Assembly (NCBI RefSeq): GCF_001477495.1
Contig: NZ_LDTF01000056.1
Coordinates: 1-33,416, forward strand
From: Sphingomonas yabuuchiae
Lineage (GTDB): Bacteria; Pseudomonadota; Alphaproteobacteria; Sphingomonadales; Sphingomonadaceae
Length of the DNA: 33,416 nt
Direction: 5' to 3'
A program made the translations under genes and the position numbers. Below the pieces are notes generated by a model. That model saw only the letters and a list, made by a program, of their open reading frames with translations. It was not told the origin of the DNA and searched no databases. This document shows positions 24,158-31,004 of this stretch, in pieces (within the stretch, counting starts at the first letter, position 1; every line of letters starts with the position of its first letter).

Positions 24158-26809
24158 ATGACCACGCGTATGCTGATCGACGCACGCCACCGGGAAGAAA
24201 CCCGCGTGGCCGTCGTCAAGGGTAACCGGATCGAGGAATTCGACTTTGAGTCGGCCGAGCGCAAGCAGCTCAAGGGCAATATCTACCTCGCCAAGGTGAC
24301 CCGCGTCGAACCGTCGCTGCAGGCGGCGTTCGTCGATTACGGCGGCAACCGTCACGGCTTCCTGGCCTTTTCGGAAATCCACCCCGACTATTACCAGATC
24401 CCCAAGGAAGATCGCGAAGCCCTGCTGCGCGAAGAGGCCGAGCATGCCGCCGAAGAGGCCGCGCTGCGCGCCGAGCTCGACGCCGAGGAGGATGACGATC
24501 ACGGGGATCACGACGGCGAGGATCATGACGATCACGCCGACGACCATCACGACGACGAAGACGGTGAGGCCGCGCCCCGCGCCCGCAAGTCGACCGTCAA
24601 TGACGATCAGGTCGAGGCCCTGCGCCAGCGTCGCCAGAATCTGCGTCGCCGCTACAAGATTCAGGACGTCATCCATCGCCGCCAGGTGCTGCTGGTCCAG
24701 ATCGTCAAGGAAGAGCGCGGCAACAAGGGTGCGGCGCTGACCACCTATCTGTCGCTGGCGGGCCGTTATTGCGTCCTGATGCCCAACACGTCGCACGGCG
24801 GCGGCATCAGCCGGAAGATTTCGAACGCGGCCGATCGCAAGCGGCTGAAGACCATCATGGCCGATATGCAGCTGCCCTCGACCATGGGCTGCATCGTCCG
24901 CACCGCGGGCCTTCAGCGCACCAAGACCGAGATCAAGCGCGACTTCGATTACCTCGCGCGCCTGTGGGACGGCATCCGCGAGAAGACGCTGCACTCGTCG
25001 GCGCCTGCGCTGATCTATGGTGACAGCGACCTGATCAAGCGGGCGATCCGCGACATCTACAATCGCGAGATCGAGGAAGTCATCGTCGAGGGCGAGGAAG
25101 GCTATCGCCAGGCGAAGGACTTCATGCGCCTGCTGATGCCTGCGCACGCCCGCCGGGTGAAGCAGTACGCCGACGCCGTGCCGCTGTTCCAGCGTGCGCA
25201 TGTCGAGGATCAGCTGGCCGCGATGTACAATCCGGTCGTGCAGCTGAAGTCGGGCGGCTATCTGGTCATCAACCCGACCGAAGCGCTCGTCTCGATCGAC
25301 ATCAACTCCGGGCGTTCGACCCGCGAGCATAATATCGAGCAGACCGCGACCGCGACCAACCTGGAAGCCGCGCAGGAAATCGCGCGCCAGCTGCGTCTGC
25401 GCGACATGGCGGGCCTGGTCGTCATCGACTTCATCGACATGGACAACAACTCCAATGTCCGAAAGGTCGAGAAGGCGATGAAGGAGGCGCTGAAGAACGA
25501 TCGCGCCCGTATCCAGGTCGGCCGCATCTCGTCCTTCGGCCTGATGGAAATGAGCCGCCAGCGCCTGCGCACCGGCGTTCTGGAAGCCTCGACCCGCCCC
25601 TGCCCGCATTGCGAGGGCACCGGCCTGGTCCGCACCGCTTCATCGTCGGGCCTGTCGGCGCTGCGCCTGATCGAGGACGAGGCCGCGCGCGGTCGCGGCT
25701 CGATCCTGACGCTGCGCGCCAGCCAGGAAGCGGCCGTCTATGTGCTGAACCGCAAGCGCGCCGACATCGCCGAGATCGAGGATCGCTACGGCGTGACCGT
25801 CGAGATCATCCCCGACCGCGAGGAAGAGGGTGCGCGCATGACGGTCGAGGCCTCGGGCCCGCCGCCCGCCTATGCGCCCAAGATCGATATGCTCCTGCCC
25901 GTCGAGGAAGATGAGGACGACCTGATCGACGAGGTCGAGGAGGAAGAAGAGGACGAGGTCGAGGAGGAAGCGACCGAGGCGCCCCGCCCGCGCGGATCGC
26001 GGGACGAGGGTGACGGCAATGGCCGCAAGCGCCGTCGCCGCCGTCGCGGTCGCCGCAATCGTGGCGAAGGTGAAGGCACCGAACAGGCCGAGGGCGAAGA
26101 ACACGCCGATGAGGTCGAGCAGGACGGGGCCGAGCAGGACGAGACCGACGCCGAGGGCGACGCCACCGAGACGGTCGAAGCCACCGAGTCCGAGCCGCGC
26201 GAAGGCGGACGCCGCCGTCGCGGTCGTCGCGGTCGCCGTGGCGGTCGTCGTGGCGAAGGTGCCGCGAACGACACGGCCGAGGCCGCGACCGAAAGCGTGT
26301 CGGATGACGAGGCCTCGGACGCGCCGCTGCCGATCGTCGAGCCGATCGAGGCGGGCGATGCCGCACCGGTGACGACCCCGCTCGCGGTGGCCGAGGCCGA
26401 GGCGACCGACGCCCCCAAGACCCGCCGCCGTCCGCGCGCTCGCAAGGCCGCGCCGGTCGTCAGCGAGGCGGTCGAAACCCCGGTCGTCGAGGAAGCGCCC
26501 GCTCCCGTCGCGCCGGTGGCAGAGGTCGAGGCGGAAGCCCCCGCCAAGCCCAAGCGCGTCCGCAAGAAGGCGGCTCCGAAGGTTGCCGCCGAGGAAGCCG
26601 CGCCGGTCGCCGAGGCGGAAGCCGAAGCCCCGGCCAAGCCCAAGCGCGTCCGCAAGAAGGCCGCCCCCAAGGTCGCCGTCGAGCCGGTGGCCGAGGAAGC
26701 GCCTGCCGCCGAACCGGCTCCGGCCGAGGAACCGGTAGCGGCCGACGCCGACAACGCAACCGGGGAAACCCCGCGTCGCGGCTGGTGGCAGCGCACCTTC
26801 GGCGCCTGA
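24158..26809 (+). CDS. rne: Ribonuclease E
   Basis: The endonuclease and degradosome scaffold is 883 residues. The S1 domain (about residues 30-200) is interrupted by an Asp/His-rich insert at about residues 109-136, with six histidines. The DNase-like catalytic site has Asp381 and Asp424, spaced 43 residues as in E. coli (Asp303, Asp346). The zinc link is CPHC at 482-485, again in register. The C-terminal third is disordered: acidic blocks alternate with arginine-rich RNA-binding clusters (RKRRRRRRGRRNR and GRRRRGRRGRRGGRRG), then lysine-rich repeats. A GGAG site eight bases before ATG 24158 fixes the start. A strong terminator follows. Its long leader suggests autoregulation, which is known for E. 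coli rne but unproven here. Confidence 0.96.
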   Translation: MTTRMLIDARHREETRVAVVKGNRIEEFDFESAERKQLKGNIYLAKVTRVEPSLQAAFVDYGGNRHGFLAFSEIHPDYYQIPKEDREALLREEAEHAAEEAALRAELDAEEDDDHGDHDGEDHDDHADDHHDDEDGEAAPRARKSTVNDDQVEALRQRRQNLRRRYKIQDVIHRRQVLLVQIVKEERGNKGAALTTYLSLAGRYCVLMPNTSHGGGISRKISNAADRKRLKTIMADMQLPSTMGCIVRTAGLQRTKTEIKRDFDYLARLWDGIREKTLHSSAPALIYGDSDLIKRAIRDIYNREIEEVIVEGEEGYRQAKDFMRLLMPAHARRVKQYADAVPLFQRAHVEDQLAAMYNPVVQLKSGGYLVINPTEALVSIDINSGRSTREHNIEQTATATNLEAAQEIARQLRLRDMAGLVVIDFIDMDNNSNVRKVEKAMKEALKNDRARIQVGRISSFGLMEMSRQRLRTGVLEASTRPCPHCEGTGLVRTASSSGLSALRLIEDEAARGRGSILTLRASQEAAVYVLNRKRADIAEIEDRYGVTVEIIPDREEEGARMTVEASGPPPAYAPKIDMLLPVEEDEDDLIDEVEEEEEDEVEEEATEAPRPRGSRDEGDGNGRKRRRRRRGRRNRGEGEGTEQAEGEEHADEVEQDGAEQDETDAEGDATETVEATESEPREGGRRRRGRRGRRGGRRGEGAANDTAEAATESVSDDEASDAPLPIVEPIEAGDAAPVTTPLAVAEAEATDAPKTRRRPRARKAAPVVSEAVETPVVEEAPAPVAPVAEVEAEAPAKPKRVRKKAAPKVAAEEAAPVAEAEAEAPAKPKRVRKKAAPKVAVEPVAEEAPAAEPAPAEEPVAADADNATGETPRRGWWQRTFGA
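26534..26690 (+). repeat. Tandem repeat in the RNase E tail, 90-base period
   Basis: Two near-identical units about 65 bases long, starting at 26534 and 26624, encode EAPAKPKRVRKKAAPKVA twice, 30 residues apart. Third-position differences between the copies show the repeat is kept at the protein level and is not a very recent duplication. Confidence 0.8.
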
Positions 26810-26832
26810 TCGCCCCGGTACCGAACGGCAAG

Positions 26833-26867
26833 ACGCCCTCCTTCCCCAGCGGAAGGAGGGCGTTTTT
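26833..26867 (+). terminator. Intrinsic terminator of rne
   Basis: A perfect 13-base-pair stem (26833-26845 with 26851-26863), loop CCAGC, and a run of five T at 26863-26867, 23 bases past the rne stop. Confidence 0.93.
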
Positions 26868-26888
26868 CGTTGGGATATTCTTTCCCTT

Positions 26889-27022
26889 TCCTCCCCTGCA
26901 AGGGGGGTGGCAGGCCAAAGGCCTGACGGAGCGGTGTCACCTTTTTCGAGGGCGGGATGCCCCTCGAACCGGGACCCCCCTTCACCATGCTTCGCATGGT
27001 CCTCTCCCCTTACAGGGGAGGA
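26889..27022. repeat. Long hairpin repeat, copy C
   Basis: The same order of stems as copies A and B: an outer left hairpin (26889-26907, slightly decayed), CAGGCC-aaa-GGCCTG (26911-26925), and a copy-specific 8-base hairpin (26945-26952 with 26961-26968). ACCATGC-ttc-GCATGGT (26984-27000) and the outer right hairpin (27004-27020) complete it. It lies between rne and the convergent Lrp-type gene. Confidence 0.85.
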
Positions 27023-27034
27023 TTATTGGCCGGT

Positions 27035-27490
27035 TCAATCCGCCGGAAAGGTCCGACTGCTTTTCACCACCCCATAGGCGAAGGTCGTGTCCAGGCTGGC
27101 GATCCCGGCGATCGCGTGCATCTTGCGGCGGATGAACCGCTCATAGGCTTCCAGATCGGCGACGATCACGCGCAGCAGATAATCCGCGTCCCCGGTCAGC
27201 AGGTGACAGTCCATCACTTCGTCCAGCTGGCGGATCGTCTCTTCGAACTGCTGGACCAGATCGCGGGCATGGCGCTCCAGCCGCACCCGGATGAACGCGG
27301 TCACCGGTAGGCCATAGCGTTGCTGGTCGACGATGGCGCCATAACCCTGAATCACCCCCGCCTGTTCGAGCAGGCGCACCCGCCGCAGGCAGGGGGACGG
27401 CGACAGACCGACCCGCTCGGCCAGGTCCTGGTTGGTGAGGCGCCCGTCCTGCTGGAGCAGGCGGACGATCTGGCGATCCTTCGTGTCCAT
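27035..27490 (-). CDS. Lrp/AsnC-family transcriptional regulator
   Basis: The 151-residue protein has the standard two-part form. An N-terminal winged helix-turn-helix comes first (DRQIVRLLQQDGRLTNQDLAERVGLSPSPCLRRVRLLEQAGVI, residues 5-48), then a C-terminal RAM effector domain (about residues 65-145) with TGDADYLLRVIV, where amino acids bind. It is divergent from megL with 114 bases between the starts, a layout typical of a local activator responding to the enzyme's substrate, such as MdeR with methionine gamma-lyase in Pseudomonas. The likely ligand is therefore methionine or a related amino acid; this is inference from position. Confidence 0.92.
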   Translation of the reverse strand: MDTKDRQIVRLLQQDGRLTNQDLAERVGLSPSPCLRRVRLLEQAGVIQGYGAIVDQQRYGLPVTAFIRVRLERHARDLVQQFEETIRQLDEVMDCHLLTGDADYLLRVIVADLEAYERFIRRKMHAIAGIASLDTTFAYGVVKSSRTFPAD

Positions 27491-27501
27491 GCCCGATCTT
27501 A

Positions 27502-27535
27502 GCAGATTCTGCCAATTTAGGATGCACGATTGGCA
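27502..27535. promoter_or_regulatory. Candidate operator in the lrp-megL divergent region
   Basis: Two overlapping symmetric elements are visible. GCAGA-T-TCTGC (27502-27512) is a short palindrome. TGCCAAT (27510-27516) and ATTGGCA (27529-27535) are perfect 7-base inverted arms with a 12-base spacer. Lrp-type regulators bind such sites as dimers or octamers. Which gene they control cannot be told from sequence. Confidence 0.5.
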
Positions 27536-27604
27536 AAGAACGCAATTTCGGCCCGAGGCTCCCGCTCTAGAATGGCGGTATCACGTAGAGAAAGCCTGTC
27601 CACC

Positions 27605-28819
27605 ATGTCGACCCCCGCCCCCTTCGGTTTCGCGACCGCCGCCATCCATCATGGTTACGATCCCCAGGATCATGAGGGCGCGCTGACGCCGCCGCTCAAC
27701 CTGACATCGACCTTCGCCTTCGAAAGCGCAGAGGATGGCGCGGCGCGCTTCTCCGGCGAGGCACCGGGCCATGTCTATAGCCGCATCTCGAACCCGACGG
27801 TCGACCTGCTGGAACGGCGCATCGCGCATCTGGAAGGGGCCGAGGCGGCGCTGGGCACGGCATCGGGCATGGGCGCGATCACCGCGACCCTGTGGACGCT
27901 GCTGCGCCCCGGCGACGAGATCCTGACCGATATGACGCTCTATGGCTGCACCTTCGCCTTCATGCAGCACGGGCTGGGCCGGTTCGGCATCCGCGTCACC
28001 CATGTCGACATGACCGACATCGCCGCGGTGGAGGCGGCGTTCGGGCCGGACACCAAACTCGTCTATTTCGAAACGCCCGCGAACCCCAATATGCGGCTGG
28101 TCGACATCCAGGCTGTGTGCGCCCTCGCCAAGGCGCATGGTGCGTGGAGCGTGGTCGACAACACCTATGCCACGCCGGTCATCACCCGCCCGATCGCGCT
28201 GGGTGCCGACTTCGTCGTCCATTCCGCCACCAAATATCTGGGCGGGCATGGCGATCTGGTGGCGGGTATGGTGCTGGGCCGGGCGGCGGATATTCAGCAG
28301 ATTCGGCTGTTCGGCGTGAAGGACATGACCGGTGCGGTGCTGTCGCCGTTCAACGCCATGCTGATCCTGCGCGGCCTGAAGACGCTGGAACTTCGCGTGC
28401 AGCGTCATGCCGCCTCGGCGCAGGCGATCGCCGAGCGGCTCCAGGCGCATCCGGCGGTGCATGCGGTCCATTATCCGGGGCTGGAGGACTTTCCCCAGCA
28501 TGACCTGGCCCAGCGCCAGATGGCCCTGCCCGGCGGTATGATCGCGTTCCGCCTGCGCGGCGGGTTCAAGGCGGGCAAGCGGGTGATGAACCGGCTGACC
28601 CTGATCCAGCGCGCCGTGTCGCTGGGCGATGCCGAGACGCTGATCCAGCATCCCGCGAGCATGACCCACTCCACCTATCCGGTCGAACAGTTGATCGCGC
28701 ATGGCATCATGCCCGATCTGGTCCGGCTGTCGGTCGGGCTGGAGGATGTCCGGGATATCTGGGCCGACCTGGGTGCGGCGCTGGATGCGGAGCGGGACGC
28801 GCTGTCGCAGGCGGCGTGA
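27605..28819 (+). CDS. megL: Methionine gamma-lyase, PLP-dependent
   Basis: The 404-residue enzyme of the Cys/Met PLP family would split methionine to methanethiol, 2-oxobutyrate and ammonia. Its PLP lysine is Lys210 in HSATKYLGGHGD. Tyr113 and Cys115 in TLYGCTFAF match the Tyr114/Cys116 pair that marks the Pseudomonas enzyme, whereas cystathionine lyases have a different residue than Cys there. YSRISNPT near residue 58 is the phosphate-binding arm. The ATG at 27605 gives MSTPAPFGFATAAIHHG; the longer frame to 27530 lacks family similarity. It is divergent from an Lrp-type regulator. Homocysteine or cysteine could also be substrates. Confidence 0.9.
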   Translation: MSTPAPFGFATAAIHHGYDPQDHEGALTPPLNLTSTFAFESAEDGAARFSGEAPGHVYSRISNPTVDLLERRIAHLEGAEAALGTASGMGAITATLWTLLRPGDEILTDMTLYGCTFAFMQHGLGRFGIRVTHVDMTDIAAVEAAFGPDTKLVYFETPANPNMRLVDIQAVCALAKAHGAWSVVDNTYATPVITRPIALGADFVVHSATKYLGGHGDLVAGMVLGRAADIQQIRLFGVKDMTGAVLSPFNAMLILRGLKTLELRVQRHAASAQAIAERLQAHPAVHAVHYPGLEDFPQHDLAQRQMALPGGMIAFRLRGGFKAGKRVMNRLTLIQRAVSLGDAETLIQHPASMTHSTYPVEQLIAHGIMPDLVRLSVGLEDVRDIWADLGAALDAERDALSQAA

Positions 28820-28833
28820 TCGTTCGCTGACGA

Positions 28834-28958
28834 TCCTCCCCGGCGCGGGGAGGTGGCAGCCCGAAGGGCTGACGGAGGGGGATTTCCGCAAAGGACGTCG
28901 CTAGCGGCACGCCCCTCCACCATGCTGCGCATGGTCCCCCTCCCTGTGCCGGGGAGGA
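28834..28958. repeat. Long hairpin repeat, copy B
   Basis: The outer left hairpin is CCTCCCC (28835-28841) with GGGGAGG (28847-28853). CAGCCC-gaa-GGGCTG (28857-28871), a copy-specific CGCTAGCG centre, ACCATGC-tgc-GCATGGT (28919-28935), and an outer right hairpin to 28957 follow. It starts 15 bases after the megL stop at a convergent junction with typA, just before the typA terminator. Confidence 0.88.
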
Positions 28959-28975
28959 TTTTTGGCCCGCCAACG

Positions 28976-29006
28976 AAAAAGGGCCGGACGTTTCCGTCCG
29001 GCCCTT
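28976..29006 (-). terminator. Intrinsic terminator of typA
   Basis: Read on the minus strand, a perfect 12-base-pair stem with a GAAA tetraloop is followed by a T run (stem 29006-28995 and 28990-28979; T run 28980-28976). It begins five bases beyond the typA stop. Confidence 0.93.
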
Positions 29007-29011
29007 CTCTC

Positions 29012-30853
29012 TTACGCCGCCTTCGAGCGAGCCGCGCGCTTGCGCTCGTTCGGGTCGAGGTAGCGCTTGCGCAGACGGATCGACTTCGGGGTCACTTCGA
29101 CCATCTCGTCATCGTCGATATACGCGATCGCCTGTTCCAGCGTCATCTTCTTCGGCGGGGTCAGGCGGATGGCGTCATCCTTGCCGCCCGACGCGCGGAA
29201 GTTGGTCAGCTGCTTCGCCTTCATCGGGTTGACCTCGAGGTCATCCGTCTTGGCGTTCTCGCCGATGATCATGCCCTCGTAGAGCGCCTCGCCGTGACCG
29301 ACGAACAGGATGCCGCGCTCTTCGAGCGGACCCAGGGCATAGCCCTGCGCTTCGCCGGCGCCGTTCGAGATCAGGACGCCGTTCTTGCGGCCTTCGATCT
29401 TGCCCTTGTGGGGGCCATACTTCTCGAACAGGCGGTTCATGATGCCGGTGCCGCGCGTGTCCGACAGGAACTCGCCGTGATAGCCGATCATGCCGCGCGA
29501 GGGGGCCGAGAAGGTGATGCGGGTCTTGCCGCCGCCCGAGGGACGCATGTCGGTCATCTCGGCCTTGCGCAGGTTCATCTTCTCGACGACCGTGCCCGAA
29601 TATTCCTCGTCCACGTCGATGATGACGGTTTCATACGGCTCGGTCTTCTTGCCGTCCTCGTCCTCGCCGAACAGCACGCGCGGGCGGCTGATGCCCAGCT
29701 CGAAGCCTTCGCGGCGCATCGTCTCGATCAGAACGCCCAGCTGGAGTTCGCCACGACCGGCAACCTCGAAGCTGTCGCGGTCGTCGCTCTCGGTGACCTT
29801 CACCGCGACGTTCGATTCCGCTTCGCGCATCAGGCGGTCGCGGATCATGCGGCTGGTGACCTTCGAGCCCTCACGGCCCGCCATCGGCGAGTCGTTGACC
29901 GCGAAGCGCATCGACAGCGTCGGCGGATCGATCGGCTGCGCCTTCAGCGGCACGCTGACCGAGGTGTCGGCGATGGTGTTCGCCACGGTGGCGACCGCCA
30001 GGCCCGCCAGCGAGATGATGTCGCCCGCCTTGGCTTCGTCGACCGGAACGCGGTCCAGGCCACGGAACGACATGATCTTCGACGCACGGCCGGTCTCGAT
30101 CACATTGCCCTCGGCGTCGAGCGCGTGGATCGCCTGGTTCAGCTTGACCGTGCCCGAGTTGACGCGGCCGGTCAGGATGCGACCCAGGAAGTTGTCGCGG
30201 TCGAGCAAAGTCACCAGGAAGGTGAAGGGCACGTCCTCGACCTCGACCTTCGGGGCCGGGACATGGTTCACGATCGTCTCGAACATCGGGATCAGCGTGC
30301 CTTCGCGCGCGTCCATGTCGGTCGAGGCATAGCCGTTGCGGCCCGAGGCGTAGAGCACCGGGAAGTCCAGCTGCTCGTCATTCGCGTCGAGCGAGACGAA
30401 CAGGTCGAACACTTCGTCCAGCACTTCCTGGATACGCGCGTCGGCGCGATCGACCTTGTTGACGACGACGATGGGCTTCAGGCCCAGCGCCAGCGCCTTG
30501 CCGGTCACGAACTTCGTCTGCGGCATCGCGCCTTCCGACGAATCGACCAGCAGGACGACGCCGTCGACCATCGAGAGGATGCGCTCCACCTCGCCGCCGA
30601 AGTCGGCGTGGCCGGGGGTGTCGACGATGTTGATGCGGATCGACTCATCGCTGCCCGGAGGAGTCCAGTCGACCGAGGTCGGCTTGGCGAGAATGGTGAT
30701 CCCGCGCTCCTTTTCCAGGTCGTTGGAGTCCATCGCGCGCTCTTCCACGCGCTGGTTGTCGCGGAAGGTGCCCGACTGGCGGAACAGCTGATCGACCAGG
30801 GTGGTTTTGCCATGGTCGACGTGCGCGATGATCGCCACGTTGCGGAGGCTCAT
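29012..30853 (-). CDS. typA: Translational GTPase TypA/BipA
   Basis: This ribosome-associated GTPase of the elongation-factor family supports ribosome assembly and stress or cold growth. The 613-residue protein has the G1 motif AHVDHGKTTL, the switch region RGITILAKP, G3 DTPGHADF, and G4 NKVDR. Domain II, EF-G-like domains and the BipA-specific C-terminal domain follow to residue 600. The ATG at 30853 gives MSLRNVAIIAHVDHG; an upstream in-frame start at 30943 is rejected for lack of similarity. A perfect terminator lies just after the stop. The ribosome-binding site is weak. Confidence 0.97.
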   Translation of the reverse strand: MSLRNVAIIAHVDHGKTTLVDQLFRQSGTFRDNQRVEERAMDSNDLEKERGITILAKPTSVDWTPPGSDESIRINIVDTPGHADFGGEVERILSMVDGVVLLVDSSEGAMPQTKFVTGKALALGLKPIVVVNKVDRADARIQEVLDEVFDLFVSLDANDEQLDFPVLYASGRNGYASTDMDAREGTLIPMFETIVNHVPAPKVEVEDVPFTFLVTLLDRDNFLGRILTGRVNSGTVKLNQAIHALDAEGNVIETGRASKIMSFRGLDRVPVDEAKAGDIISLAGLAVATVANTIADTSVSVPLKAQPIDPPTLSMRFAVNDSPMAGREGSKVTSRMIRDRLMREAESNVAVKVTESDDRDSFEVAGRGELQLGVLIETMRREGFELGISRPRVLFGEDEDGKKTEPYETVIIDVDEEYSGTVVEKMNLRKAEMTDMRPSGGGKTRITFSAPSRGMIGYHGEFLSDTRGTGIMNRLFEKYGPHKGKIEGRKNGVLISNGAGEAQGYALGPLEERGILFVGHGEALYEGMIIGENAKTDDLEVNPMKAKQLTNFRASGGKDDAIRLTPPKKMTLEQAIAYIDDDEMVEVTPKSIRLRKRYLDPNERKRAARSKAA

Positions 30854-31004
30854 GCAAATTTCTCTTGTTCGGAGGGTATGTCGCCGCGCGCCATAGCCGA
30901 AAGCCGAGCAAAGCGAAAGGGCGGCGCGGATATTGCGGCGCACAAAGGTGTTGGCAGGAAAAACGTGCGGGGAAGCGCCTGGTTCCTCCCGGGCACGGGG
31001 AGGA
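30854..31004. other. typA leader and end of the M16 gene
   Basis: These 151 bases hold the typA promoter region and a solo repeat-type hairpin: TCCTCCC (30984-30990) with GGGAGGA (30998-31004), ending one base before the M16 stop codon. G+C-rich arms near 30882 and 30923 could fold in the typA leader, but I cannot assign them. Confidence 0.45.

Noticed and set aside
24101..25609. A 502-codon minus-strand frame within rne
   Set aside because: It lies entirely opposite the RNase E catalytic domain and lacks a ribosome-binding site or domain.
26833..26867. CRISPR-like or repeat-array reading of the hairpin after rne
   Set aside because: Only one inverted unit with a T run: an ordinary terminator. 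No spaced direct repeats exist in the window.
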